A stretch of 64,000 nt of DNA, taken from NCBI GenBank assembly GCA_963712955.1, contig CAVQKF010000005.1:248001-312000 (forward strand), in the 5' to 3' direction. A model generated the notes under the pieces. It did no database searches and was not told where the DNA came from. It saw only the letters and a list, made by a program, of their open reading frames with translations. Source of the DNA: DATFVJ01 sp963712955 (lineage in GTDB: Bacteria; Actinomycetota; Actinomycetes; Streptosporangiales; Streptosporangiaceae). A program made the position numbers and the translations under genes. Shown in pieces: positions 26,296-34,982 of this stretch. The first letter of the stretch is position 1; each line of letters opens with the position of its first letter.

Positions 26296-27575
26296 CCGAG
26301 CGCCGCGGCGGTGAGCCTGAGACCGCCAGGCGGATCTTCAGTTCGCTACGGACCCGGAACTACCGGCTGTACGCGGCAGGCCAGATCGTGTCGAACACCG
26401 GCACCTGGATGCAGCGGGTCGCGCAGGACTGGCTGGTCCTCGAATTGACCCATAACAGCGGTACGGCACTCGGCATCGCCACCGGCCTGCAGTTCCTGCC
26501 TTTGCTGCTTTTCAGCCTGTGGGGCGGGGCGATCGCTGACAGGTACTCCAAGCGGCGCATCCTCATGGCCACTCAGGCGATCATGGGCGGGCTCGCCCTC
26601 CTGCTCGGCGTGCTCGCGCTCACGGGCGCCGTGGAGATCTGGCAGGTCTATGCGCTCGCCTTCGGACTCGGGCTGGTCAGCGCCGTGGACAACCCAACGA
26701 GGCAGACGTTTGCGGTGGAGATGGTCGGGCGCCCTGACATGCCAAACGCGATCGCACTCAACAGCGCGATCTTCAACCTGGCACGTATCGTGGGGCCTGC
26801 CGTCGCCGGGCTGGTCATCAGCGCGGTCGGCACACCGCTCGCGTTCATCGTGAATGCGGTCTCGTACGGCGCGGTCCTGATCAGCCTCAAGCTGATGCGT
26901 CCCACGGAGCTGCATCCTGTCGAGCACACGCCGAGGGCGAAGGGGCCGGTGCGCGAGGCTCTCGGGTACGTGAAGGCATGCCCCAGCCTCTGGATGCCGA
27001 TGCTACTGATCTTCTTCGTGGCAACGTTCGGCATGAACTTTCAGGTGACGACGGCCCTGATGGCGCGTGGGGTTTTTCACACCGGCGCCGGCGCGTTCGG
27101 TATCGCCGGGGCGGTGTTCGCCGTGGGTGCGCTTGCAGGCGCGTTGCTCGCCGCCCGCAGACGCCGGCCTGGTGCGGCACTGCTAATGGTGACTGCGGTG
27201 GTGTTCGGGGTGCTTGAGGTGCTGACGGGACTGATGCCGGAATTCTGGTCGTTCCTCCTGCTGCTCGTGCCGACCGGCCTGGCGCTGCTGACGTTCACCA
27301 CCGCGGCGAACTCCGCGACGCAGCTGAACACCGCACCGGAGATGCGCGGCCGGGTGATGGGGTTGTACCTGCTCGTGTTCCTCGGCGGAGCGCCGCTCGG
27401 GTCGCCGCTTGTCGGCTGGGTGGCCGAGCAGTTCGGCCCGCGGATGAGCCTGATCGCGGGCGGCGTGATCTCGGCGGTCGCAGGGGTCGTGGTGGCGGCG
27501 ACGCTTGCGCACACTCGTGCCGTGCGCGTCCGCGATTTCATGCGGCCAAGGGCTCTTGCCAGGCTGGTAGCCTGA
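26292..27575 (+). CDS. Major facilitator superfamily exporter (EntS-like MFS_3)
   Basis: About 427 residues with 12 helices; the loop 2-3 motif reads GGAIADRYSKRRI and the helix 5 region reads NSAIFNLARIVGPAVAGLV, typical of the EntS/MFS_3 exporters. The start is not clear: no ATG, GTG or TTG lies near the N terminus of the domain in this frame. CTG at 26292 overlaps the MarR stop (CTGA) and would make the natural length; the next possible start is a GTG near 26199, deep in marR. Regulated with marR. Confidence 0.85.
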   Translation: MTERRGGEPETARRIFSSLRTRNYRLYAAGQIVSNTGTWMQRVAQDWLVLELTHNSGTALGIATGLQFLPLLLFSLWGGAIADRYSKRRILMATQAIMGGLALLLGVLALTGAVEIWQVYALAFGLGLVSAVDNPTRQTFAVEMVGRPDMPNAIALNSAIFNLARIVGPAVAGLVISAVGTPLAFIVNAVSYGAVLISLKLMRPTELHPVEHTPRAKGPVREALGYVKACPSLWMPMLLIFFVATFGMNFQVTTALMARGVFHTGAGAFGIAGAVFAVGALAGALLAARRRRPGAALLMVTAVVFGVLEVLTGLMPEFWSFLLLLVPTGLALLTFTTAANSATQLNTAPEMRGRVMGLYLLVFLGGAPLGSPLVGWVAEQFGPRMSLIAGGVISAVAGVVVAATLAHTRAVRVRDFMRPRALARLVA

Positions 27576-27636
27576 CGGCCCGTTGAGGCGCGTCGCCCTC
27601 AGTGAGATTGGGCGACAGCGGTCACATCAACACTGA

Positions 27637-28248
27637 TCATTGATGCCCGCAGGCGTCCGATCCTGGCGCGGGCCCGTTGGCCGTTGCCGGCTGCGCGGCG
27701 CCAAGCGGCCAGTTCGCGAGCGCCTCGTATTCTGGCCTCGGACCAGGGTGGCTGCGGATCAGGTGAATCCTGTCGGCTCTCCAGGGCGTGCCCGCGAAGC
27801 CCGCAAGCGCTGCCACGAGGGGACGTACGTCCGCCGGCGCGCGGCACCTGGCAAGCGTCAGGTGGGGCAAGAAAGACCGGCCCTCATCCGGTGGCGGCGC
27901 GCCGGCCCGCCTGGCGCCGGCGGAGACGGACGCGGCCAGGCCCGCCAGGGCCCGGCGGTCATGTTGCAGCCCGGTCCAGAGCACGCGCGCCCTCGCGCCG
28001 CTGGGGAACGCACCCGCGCCCGCGAAGGACAGGCTGAGGATGGCATGTCGGCGGGCAGCGCGCCCCAACCGCGGCGTCAGGCGCCCCGCAGCGAGGTCGT
28101 TTACCTGGCCGAGGAAGGCAAGGGTGACGTGCCACGCGTCATGGCTGGTCCACCGCAGGTCCGGCTGGCGCGCCCGTAGCGGCGCCGCTGCGGCCTCGAC
28201 TTCGTCGAGCGCGGCAGCTGGCGGCACGATGGCGACGAACAGCCTCAT
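27637..28248 (-). CDS. thpR: RNA 2',3'-cyclic phosphodiesterase (ThpR/LigT-like)
   Basis: About 203 residues of the 2H phosphoesterase family. The two HxT catalytic motifs are HVTLAFLG (about residue 40) and HLTLARC (about 130). MRLFVAIVPP at 28248 is the family's usual start; a GTG at 28296, directly after the DinB stop, would add 16 residues. It opens 2',3'-cyclic phosphates on RNA ends. Apparently co-transcribed behind the DinB gene. Confidence 0.88.
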   Translation of the reverse strand: MRLFVAIVPPAAALDEVEAAAAPLRARQPDLRWTSHDAWHVTLAFLGQVNDLAAGRLTPRLGRAARRHAILSLSFAGAGAFPSGARARVLWTGLQHDRRALAGLAASVSAGARRAGAPPPDEGRSFLPHLTLARCRAPADVRPLVAALAGFAGTPWRADRIHLIRSHPGPRPEYEALANWPLGAAQPATANGPAPGSDACGHQ

Positions 28249-28296
28249 GCCACCCTGCCTGGCAGAGGTACCCTTGGCTGCGTGGGGGCCGGCCAC

Positions 28297-28800
28297 TCAG
28301 TCTCCGGTCGCGCCGTCGATGCGCTCACGGAGCAGGTCGGCGTGCCCGTTGTGGCGGGCGTATTCCTCGATCATGTGGACCAGGATCCAGCGCAGCGAAT
28401 ACTCCGTGTGCCTTCCCTTGAACGTCGCCTCGAGCGAAGGCGCCGCCGCCTCTGCCTTTCTTGCGGCTTCGCACTCCGCCCGCCACGTGGCGAACGCCTC
28501 GGCCACGTCGGCGGTCTGGGCGCCGTTGATGTCCGCATCCCTGTCCTGCTCGGTTTCGTAAAGATCAGGTATGTCTTCGCGCGCCAGCCCTTGGCGGAAC
28601 CAGCCACGCTCAACCTCGGCCATGTGCCTGACGAGGCCGAGCAGGGACAGCGTGGACGGCCGGACGGACCGCTCCCGCAGCTGCTCGTGTGTCAGCCCTT
28701 CGCATTTCCAGGCCAGCGTGGCGCGATGATAGTCGAGCCACGCGTTCAGCATCTCCCGCTCGCCCGCTTGCAGTGGTGGGTCGACCCGCTCAACTGTCAT
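28297..28800 (-). CDS. DinB-family (DUF664) metal-dependent protein
   Basis: 167 residues, a four-helix-bundle protein. The metal-binding His pattern is spread as LVRHMAEVERGW, then YSLRWILVHMIEEYARHNGHADLLRE at the C terminus, as in mycothiol/bacillithiol-dependent DinB enzymes. The activity (thiol transfer or maleylpyruvate isomerase-like) is unknown. ATG at 28800. The stop directly abuts a possible GTG of the ThpR gene. Confidence 0.85.
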   Translation of the reverse strand: MTVERVDPPLQAGEREMLNAWLDYHRATLAWKCEGLTHEQLRERSVRPSTLSLLGLVRHMAEVERGWFRQGLAREDIPDLYETEQDRDADINGAQTADVAEAFATWRAECEAARKAEAAAPSLEATFKGRHTEYSLRWILVHMIEEYARHNGHADLLRERIDGATGD

Positions 28801-28911
28801 GGTCCGATTCTTCAATACCGTCCGCCGCGAGGTCCATCGGGTCAGGGCAACCGGACGGGCAGGGACGAGTCCGGCGGCGTCTGTGGCCAGCTGCCTGCGT
28901 ACGCTGGGCTG

Positions 28912-29004
28912 GTGAACATCCCCCGGGTCAGCTCCGCATGGCTCCTTCCCGCGGTGCTCACGATTCTCGTGCTCGCCGTCGTCGCCGGCGCCGTCCTGCG
29001 CTGA
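28912..29004 (+). CDS. Possible 30-residue single-helix membrane peptide
   Basis: GTG-initiated frame MNIPRVSSAWLLPAVLTILV... with one membrane helix and a terminal Arg, ending just before the molybdopterin oxidoreductase gene. There is no clear ribosome site and no family I recognise; listed because its composition is unusually membrane-like. Confidence 0.25.
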   Translation: MNIPRVSSAWLLPAVLTILVLAVVAGAVLR

Positions 29005-29083
29005 TCTGGGCGGCGAATAAGCGGCGCGCACACAGCCAACGGCCGGAAGGCGCGTCGGTGCTTGCTGGGCGCACAATGAGGGC

Positions 29084-29788
29084 ATGGCGGACGCTCCGGT
29101 GGGACGGCGCATCGTGCTCGGCATGCTCGGCCTCGGCGCGGTCGGCGTCGCATTCGGTGCGCGCGCGGCGAATGCGATCGCGCAACTCATGGCCCCGATC
29201 GAGGAGCGCGACCCCACCGGCCTGACGAGCCTGATCCCCGCCGCCGGCGGCTTCCGCTACTACTCGATCAGCGGCAGCGAACCGCTGCGTACACACAAGG
29301 ATTACCGGCTGACCGTCAGCGGCCTTGTGAACAGTCCGCGTATCTATACGTACGCGGACCTGGTGTCGATGCCGCAAACCCGGCTGGTGCGCGACTTCCA
29401 GTGCGTCACGGGATGGCGCGTGCCATCCGTGCCGTGGTCCGGGGTAAGGCTCGGTGACCTGCTCGACGCGGCGGGTGTCGCGCCGGCCGCCCGCGCGCTC
29501 ACGTTCACCTCGTTCGATGGTGCGGACACGGAATCCCTGACCCTCGATCAGGCGCGCAGGCCCGATGTCATCGTCGCGCTCGGGATGTACGACAGGCCGG
29601 TCACCCGCGCGCACGGCGGCCCGGCGCGCCTGTATGTGGCCCCGATGTACGGCTATAAGTCGCTGAAGTGGCTGAGCGGGATCACCCTCACCGACGAGGT
29701 GGTGCCCGGATTCTGGGAGCGCAACGGATACGACGTGAACGCCTGGGTGGGTAAGTCGAACGGCCGGGGCGATGCTTCCACCTCGTGA
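29084..29788 (+). CDS. Molybdopterin-dependent oxidoreductase (sulfite oxidase/MsrP-like fold)
   Basis: 234 residues. An N-terminal hydrophobic segment after RR (VGRRIVLGMLGLGAVG) suggests a Tat-type signal or anchor. The Mo-ligating cysteine lies in RDFQCVTGWRVPSVPWSGVRL, followed by the fold's YGYKSLKWLSGI element. The cofactor would be Mo-MPT. It overlaps by 17 bp a gene for a b-type cytochrome-like membrane protein, the usual electron partner of MsrP/YedY-like enzymes, so the pair probably forms a membrane-bound reductase facing the cell exterior. Substrate unknown. Confidence 0.88.
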   Translation: MADAPVGRRIVLGMLGLGAVGVAFGARAANAIAQLMAPIEERDPTGLTSLIPAAGGFRYYSISGSEPLRTHKDYRLTVSGLVNSPRIYTYADLVSMPQTRLVRDFQCVTGWRVPSVPWSGVRLGDLLDAAGVAPAARALTFTSFDGADTESLTLDQARRPDVIVALGMYDRPVTRAHGGPARLYVAPMYGYKSLKWLSGITLTDEVVPGFWERNGYDVNAWVGKSNGRGDASTS

Positions 29789-30638
29789 TCGTCGTGCCGG
29801 AGGCGCGCCCGAGGTGAACAGTGCCGGAGGCGCGCCCGAGGTGAACAGTGCCGGAGGCGCGCCCGAGGTGAACAGTGCCGGAGGCGCGCCCGAGGTGAAC
29901 AGTGCCGGAGGCGCGCCCGAGGTGAACGGTGCCGGACGCAGGCTGAACGGAACGCTGCGCAGATTCACCGGGGGCCAGCGGTGGGTGCACTGGAGCACGG
30001 CCGCGCTCATGCTGGTCTGCATTGTGACAGCCGCGTTCCTGTATGTGGGTCCGCTCGCCATCTTGGCCGGGCGGCGCAGGGTGATCGAGCTGATGCACGT
30101 CTACGCGGGCTTCGGGCTGCCCATCCCCATACTGCTCGGCTGGTTGTGCCGCGCATTCAGGCGCGACGCGGCGCGGCTGAACAGGTTCTCGCCACGTGAC
30201 TGGGAGTGGCTGCGCTCGCGCGACCGCCGCAGCGGCAAGATCGCCGTTGGCAAGTTCAACGCGGGCCAGAAGCTGAACGCCGCGTTCATCACGGGGTCGA
30301 TTCTTGTCATGCTCGGGTCTGGCGCCATGCTCTTCTGGCCCAATCCGTGGGCGCTGTCGCTGCGCGTCGGGGCCACGTTCGTCCACGACTGGCTGGCGCT
30401 CGCGATCCTCATCGTCGTGCTTGGACATATCTGGTATGCGGCCCGCGAGCCCGAGGCCCTACAGGGCATGTGGACCGGGCGAGTGCCCAGATCCTGGGCC
30501 GCGCGTCACCACGCGGCCTGGCTCGCCGAGCAGGACGCGGCCACCGAGCCCACGGGGGCGGGTGACGCCGAGGTGGCTGGCGGAGGGCCGCCGGGGTCGC
30601 GTCCGCGGGCTAGGGCTCCCCGGTCACGCAGACTTTGA
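29772..30638 (+). CDS. Cytochrome b561/formate-dehydrogenase-gamma-like membrane subunit
   Basis: Up to 288 residues, with four membrane helices (WVHWSTAALMLVCIVTAAFL; ELMHVYAGFGLPIPILLGWL; AAFITGSILVMLGSGAMLFW; FVHDWLALAILIVVLGHIWY) carrying His residues placed to bind two b-haems. It probably hands quinol electrons to the molybdopterin protein. The N terminus is a five-fold GGAPEVNSA repeat; each unit also contains a GAGGTGA and an in-frame GTG, so translation could begin at 29772 or at any of several internal GTGs, e.g. the last one before NGAGRRLNG. Confidence 0.82.
   Translation: MLPPRDRRAGGAPEVNSAGGAPEVNSAGGAPEVNSAGGAPEVNSAGGAPEVNGAGRRLNGTLRRFTGGQRWVHWSTAALMLVCIVTAAFLYVGPLAILAGRRRVIELMHVYAGFGLPIPILLGWLCRAFRRDAARLNRFSPRDWEWLRSRDRRSGKIAVGKFNAGQKLNAAFITGSILVMLGSGAMLFWPNPWALSLRVGATFVHDWLALAILIVVLGHIWYAAREPEALQGMWTGRVPRSWAARHHAAWLAEQDAATEPTGAGDAEVAGGGPPGSRPRARAPRSRRL
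29794..29928. repeat. 27-bp tandem repeat, 5 copies, at the 5' end of the cytochrome gene
   Basis: Five near-identical 27-bp units (starts 29794, 29821, 29848, 29875, 29902). Each contains GAGGTGAAC, i.e. a ribosome-site-like GAGG and a GTG in the gene's frame. Confidence 0.95.
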
Positions 30639-30671
30639 CACTGGTCCTGAGTTTTGCAGGGGCGTAGCGTC

Positions 30672-30688
30672 GTGAAGACCCGCTTCAC
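30672..30688. terminator. Small hairpin downstream of the cytochrome gene
   Basis: GTGAAG-ACCCG-CTTCAC, a 6-bp stem, lies 34 bp after the stop and before the convergent serC gene. Weak candidate for a terminator. Confidence 0.4.
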
Positions 30689-30862
30689 AACCCTGCAGGC
30701 AATGTCCTGACCAGCCACTTTGGAGTGGCACGACCGGTTGCATGGTGGACCGGGACGTGGCAGCCGGCACCGTGGCAGCCGGCACCATGCCAGCCCAGGC
30801 ACCGCCCCAGCCCAGGCGCCGCCCCGGGCGGGTTACCAGGTGCCCGGGGCGGGCCAGCGCTC

Positions 30863-31975
30863 CTACAGCCGCTCAACGACGTAGTCGATGCAGGTGGTCA
30901 GTGCCTCCACGTCGGCGGGGTCGATGGCGGGGAACATGCCGATGCGCAACTGGTTGCGGCCCAGCTTGCGGTACGGCTCAGTGTCCACGATCCCATTCGC
31001 GCGCAGTACCGCGGCGAGCGCCGCGGCGTCCACTTCGCTGTCGAAGTCGATGGTGCCCACCACCTGCGAGCGCTGCGCCGGATCGGCCACGAACGGCGTT
31101 GTGTAGGGCTTCTTTTCTGCCCAGGTGTACAGCCGCCCGGAGGAGTCCCCGGTGCGGGCGGTACCCCAGGCGAGGCCACCCTCGGCGAGCATCCACTCGA
31201 CCTGCTCCGCGAGCAGCAGCAGGGTCGCGACCGCGGGCGTGTTGTAGGTCTGGTCCTTTGCCGAGTTGTCGATCGCAATCGGCAGTGAGAAGAACTCCGG
31301 CACGTAGCGCCCGCTCGCGGCGATCTCATCGACGCGGGCGAGCGCCGCCGGGGACATGAGCGCGATCCACAGGCCGCCGTCTGAGGCGAAGCACTTCTGC
31401 GGCGCGAAGTAGTACACATCGAATGCGGCAGCCCGCACGGGCAGGCCACCCGCGCCGCTCGTCGCGTCGACGAGCACGAGCGCCTCCGCGCCGCCCACCC
31501 GCTCGATCGGCATCGCGACGCCGGTCGAGGTCTCGTTGTGGGTAAGCGCGTAGACGTCCACCCCCTCCTCGGCGTGCGGCCACGGATGGCTGCCTGGCGG
31601 GCTGGAGATGATGCTCGGCTCCGCGAGCCACGGCGCGCCCGCGACGGCCTTCGCGAACTTGCCAGAGAACTCGCCGAAGGACAGGTGCTGCGACTTGCCG
31701 CGGACCAGACCAAACGCGGCGACGTCCCAGAACGCCGTGGTACCGCCGTTGCCGAGCACCACCCTGTACCCGTCGGGCAGGGCGAAGAGTTCGCTGAGGC
31801 CGCCGGTGACCCGGCGGACAAGCGACTTGACCGGGGCCTGCCGGTGTGAGGTGCCGAGGTACTGCCCGCCCGAGGAGGCGAGCGCGCTCAGCTGCTCCGG
31901 GCGGATCTTCGAAGGCCCGCAGCCGAAGCGCCCGTCCACCGGCATGATGTTTGCTGGGATCGCTATGTTGGTCAC
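30863..31975 (-). CDS. serC: Phosphoserine aminotransferase
   Basis: 370 residues; a class V PLP aminotransferase making 3-phosphoserine from 3-phosphohydroxypyruvate in serine synthesis. It shows the actinobacterial branch features: FGCGPSKIRPEQL, LGTSHRQAPVKSLV, VLGNGGTTAFWD, and the PLP lysine in YYFAPQKCFASDGGLW. ATG at 31975. Full length. Confidence 0.95.
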   Translation of the reverse strand: MTNIAIPANIMPVDGRFGCGPSKIRPEQLSALASSGGQYLGTSHRQAPVKSLVRRVTGGLSELFALPDGYRVVLGNGGTTAFWDVAAFGLVRGKSQHLSFGEFSGKFAKAVAGAPWLAEPSIISSPPGSHPWPHAEEGVDVYALTHNETSTGVAMPIERVGGAEALVLVDATSGAGGLPVRAAAFDVYYFAPQKCFASDGGLWIALMSPAALARVDEIAASGRYVPEFFSLPIAIDNSAKDQTYNTPAVATLLLLAEQVEWMLAEGGLAWGTARTGDSSGRLYTWAEKKPYTTPFVADPAQRSQVVGTIDFDSEVDAAALAAVLRANGIVDTEPYRKLGRNQLRIGMFPAIDPADVEALTTCIDYVVERL

Positions 31976-32035
31976 GGGCTCAATTTTAGTAACCCGCCCG
32001 GCGAGCCTGGGCGCCGGGCGGTGCCGCGGCCGCCG

Positions 32036-33139
32036 TCACGCGCGGGGGACCTGGCCGGCGCCTGGCACGTCCTTCACCGAGCGGGACTTCGGGCCCACGT
32101 ACCGCGCGCTCGGCCGGATTAGCCTGCCTGTGCGCTTCTGCTCGAGGATGTGCGCGGCCCAGCCAGCCGTGCGGGCGCAGGTGAACATCGACGTGAACAT
32201 GTGGGCAGAAACCCCGGCGAAGTCAAGCATGATCGCGGCCCAGAACTCCACGTTGGTGGCGAGCACCCGGTCCGGCTTGCGGGCGTGCAGTTCTTCGAGC
32301 GCCGCCGTCTCAAGCGCCACGGCGGCCTCATACCGTGGCGCGCCAAGCTCCTTGGCTGTGCGGCGAAGTACCCTGGCCCGCGGATCTTCTGCGCGGTATA
32401 CCCGGTGACCAAAACCCATCAGCCGCTCGCCGTGGTCGAGCGCTTGTCTCACATACGCGCGCGCGTCACCGATCCGCTCCACGTCCTCGATCATGTTCAG
32501 CACGCGTGCGGGCGCGCCGCCGTGCAGTGGCCCGGACATGGCGCCCACCGCTCCGGAGAGCGCGGCTGCCACGTCCGCTCCGGTAGAGGCGATGACCCTG
32601 GCTGTGAATGTGGAGGCGTTCATCCCGTGCTCGGCTGCGGACGTCCAGTATGCGTCGATCGCTTTGACATGGCGGGGATCCGGCTCTCCGCGCCACCGGA
32701 TCATAAATCGCTCGACGATGGTCGCGGCCTCGTCCACACGGCGTTGCGGCACCATCGGGATGCCGAGGCCGCGCGCGGCCTGCGCTACGAATGACAGCGC
32801 CATCACCGATGCCCTGGCGAGATCATCGCGGGCCTGCTCGTCGCTGATGTCAAGCAGCGGCCGCAGTCCCCAGCCCGGCGCGACCATCGCGAGCGCGCTC
32901 TGCACGTCGACGCGGATGTCACCGGAGTGGACCGGGATCGGGTAGGGCTCCGCGGGCGGCAGGCCAGGCTCGAAGCTGTCGTCCACGAGCAGGCCCCATA
33001 CGTTTCCGTACGAGACGTGTCCGACCAGATCCTCGATGTCCACGCCCCGGTAGCGGAGAGATCCGCCTTCCTTGTCCGGTTCGGCGATTTCGGTCTCGAA
33101 CGCCACGACACCTTCGAGTCCCGGCTTGAAGTCGGACAT
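32036..33139 (-). CDS. Citrate synthase (second, actinobacterial citrate synthase 2 type)
   Basis: 367 residues condensing acetyl-CoA and oxaloacetate. The catalytic pattern is visible as SGPLHGGAPARVL (His), MGFGHRVYRAEDPRA (His) and EFWAAIMLDFAGV (Asp). ATG at 33139 is preceded by GAGGAA; the longer frame to 33331 is rejected. The gene is divergent from pdxH, a pairing I recall in actinobacteria. It is shorter than the hexameric type, as is typical for this branch. Confidence 0.93.
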   Translation of the reverse strand: MSDFKPGLEGVVAFETEIAEPDKEGGSLRYRGVDIEDLVGHVSYGNVWGLLVDDSFEPGLPPAEPYPIPVHSGDIRVDVQSALAMVAPGWGLRPLLDISDEQARDDLARASVMALSFVAQAARGLGIPMVPQRRVDEAATIVERFMIRWRGEPDPRHVKAIDAYWTSAAEHGMNASTFTARVIASTGADVAAALSGAVGAMSGPLHGGAPARVLNMIEDVERIGDARAYVRQALDHGERLMGFGHRVYRAEDPRARVLRRTAKELGAPRYEAAVALETAALEELHARKPDRVLATNVEFWAAIMLDFAGVSAHMFTSMFTCARTAGWAAHILEQKRTGRLIRPSARYVGPKSRSVKDVPGAGQVPRA

Positions 33140-33420
33140 GTGCGTTTCCTCCGTCTCCTCTGGGTACGGCGTGACGGGCGAACGACCGCATGCAATTTTC
33201 CGTGGCCCGTTGTGGACCGCACCGCGCCCCCGCCCCACGTTTGTGGGCAGGGCCTCATCCTGCGCCGGTTGCGCCCGATGTTTTTGCCGTGCACGCATGC
33301 GGCTGCACGCACACGGCGAGGTTTCATTCAATCGCGCGAACCCGGAGTGAGAAAGTACCGACCGGTAAGTTAACGCCCGCCGAGGTCACCATGTGCCGCA
33401 CCGTGTGATGATCAGTACCC
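33140..33420. promoter_or_regulatory. Divergent promoter region citrate synthase / pdxH
   Basis: A 281-bp gap between divergent genes. It contains TACCG-AC-CGGTA (33356-33367), an inverted repeat resembling the palindrome at 9835-9850, 54 bp upstream of the pdxH GTG. Confidence 0.55.
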
Positions 33421-34068
33421 GTGGACGCATCGGACGACGCACCAGACCAAGACCGCCCGCCGCATACTGACCTCACCGAGCAGTCCGTGGCGGCAGACCC
33501 GGTCACCCAGTTCTCCCGATGGCTCGCCGACGCGACGGCAGCGGGTCTTCCCGAGCCAACCGCGATGGTGCTCGCCACGGCCTCGGGGGACGGCTTGCCA
33601 CGTGCGCGCACCGTGCTGCTCAAGGGCTACGACTCGGGCGGTTTCGTCTTCTACACCAACAAGACCTCACGCAAGGGCCTCGAGCTAAGCGCCAACCCCC
33701 GCGCCTGCCTGCTCTTTCCCTGGCACGCCATGCACCGCCAGGTCATCATCGAGGGCGGTGTCTGCGAGGTTCCTGCGGCACAGAGCGAACGCTATTTCCA
33801 CTCCAGGCAGCATGGTTCACAGCTCGGTGCGTGGGCGAGCAGGCAGTCAGCCGTGCTCACCTCGCGCGAGGAACTCGACGATCGTCACGCGCGCCTGCGC
33901 GACCGCTGGCCGGAAGGCACCGAGGTGCCCATGCCGCCGTTCTGGGGTGGTTACCTGGTGATCCCGGACCGGGTCGAATTCTGGCAGGGCCGCGTCAACC
34001 GGTTGCATGACAGGCTGCGCTACCGCCGGGCCGCCGGGCGCTGGGTCATCGAGCGACTCTCCCCCTGA
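33421..34068 (+). CDS. pdxH: Pyridoxamine 5'-phosphate oxidase
   Basis: 215 residues; an FMN enzyme oxidising pyridoxamine/pyridoxine 5'-phosphate to PLP. Motifs include PRARTVLLKGYDSGGFVFYTN and NPRACLLFPWHAMHRQVIIEG (FMN binding), SRQHGSQLGAWASRQS, WGGYLVIPDRVEFWQGRVNRLHDR, and the terminal RLSP. GTG start at 33421. Full length and well conserved. Confidence 0.95.
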   Translation: MDASDDAPDQDRPPHTDLTEQSVAADPVTQFSRWLADATAAGLPEPTAMVLATASGDGLPRARTVLLKGYDSGGFVFYTNKTSRKGLELSANPRACLLFPWHAMHRQVIIEGGVCEVPAAQSERYFHSRQHGSQLGAWASRQSAVLTSREELDDRHARLRDRWPEGTEVPMPPFWGGYLVIPDRVEFWQGRVNRLHDRLRYRRAAGRWVIERLSP

Positions 34069-34153
34069 CCAGGGCAGCCGATCGAAAAGCGCCTGCTCGC
34101 CTCAGCCGTTCGGGACCTGCGGTGGCGTTAGCATCAATGGGGGAGGAGACAAG

Positions 34154-34873
34154 TTGACCGCCCACGGGCTCATCGACACAACTGAGATGTACCTCCGCAC
34201 CATGTTCGAACTCGAAGAGGAGGGCATCGTGCCGCTGCGCGCCCGGATCGCGGAACGACTGTCGCAGCGCGGCCCGACCGTGAGCGAGACCGTCGCGCGA
34301 ATGGAACGGGACGGCTTGCTGCGCGTCGCTGGCGACCGTCAGCTGTCCCTCACAGAGACCGGCCGGTCACTCGCCACGCAGGTCATGCGAAAGCACCGGC
34401 TTGCGGAATGCCTGCTGCTCGACGTTATCGGTCTCCCATGGGAGGAGGTTCACATCGAGGCATGCCGGTGGGAACATGTCATATCGGATGCGGTCGAACG
34501 CCGCATGGTCGAGCTGCTCGATTACCCGGCCAGGTGCCCGCACGGAAATGCCATCCCAGGGCTCGAGGAACTTGGCCTCCCACAGGAGGCCAAGGCCCGT
34601 GTGTTCGCCGCTGAACATGAACGGGTGCAGGCCATGATCGACGTGGCATCGCCTCGCGCCGAACAGGTAATTGTCAGGCGGATCAGCGAACAAGTCCAAA
34701 GTGATGCCGGTCTCATGCTTAAACTCAAGCGAGTTGGGATACAACCCGGACGCGAGGTAACGCTCGCAAGCAGCGACGGGGGTGTGCGGGTGACCTGCGG
34801 TGAGGCAGCTGAGCGCCTGACAACTGACCTTCCGCGCGGGATTGCCGCCCACGTATTCGTCGCCAGGCCGTGA
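34154..34873 (+). CDS. DtxR/IdeR-family metal-dependent regulator
   Basis: 239 residues. An N-terminal winged helix (DTTEMYLRTMFELEEEGIVPLRARIAERLSQRGPTVSETVARMERDGLL), a dimerisation/metal domain with HRLAECLLLDVIGLPWEEVHIEACRWEH (Cys/His/Glu ligands), then an SH3-like C-terminal domain (VGIQPGREVTLASSDGGVRVTCG). TTG at 34154 is chosen because GGAGGAGA precedes it with good spacing. Expected to repress iron- or manganese-linked genes. The PP2C gene follows closely. Confidence 0.92.
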   Translation: MTAHGLIDTTEMYLRTMFELEEEGIVPLRARIAERLSQRGPTVSETVARMERDGLLRVAGDRQLSLTETGRSLATQVMRKHRLAECLLLDVIGLPWEEVHIEACRWEHVISDAVERRMVELLDYPARCPHGNAIPGLEELGLPQEAKARVFAAEHERVQAMIDVASPRAEQVIVRRISEQVQSDAGLMLKLKRVGIQPGREVTLASSDGGVRVTCGEAAERLTTDLPRGIAAHVFVARP

Positions 34874-34982
34874 GCTAGTGGAGCTGGGGAGGAACGACGA
34901 TAGCTTTTTCGTTACCAGTGAAAGGGCGGACGGGAGTGACGGGCGGGTCGGCCAGCCGCTTCAATGGCGAGGTGACACGCCG

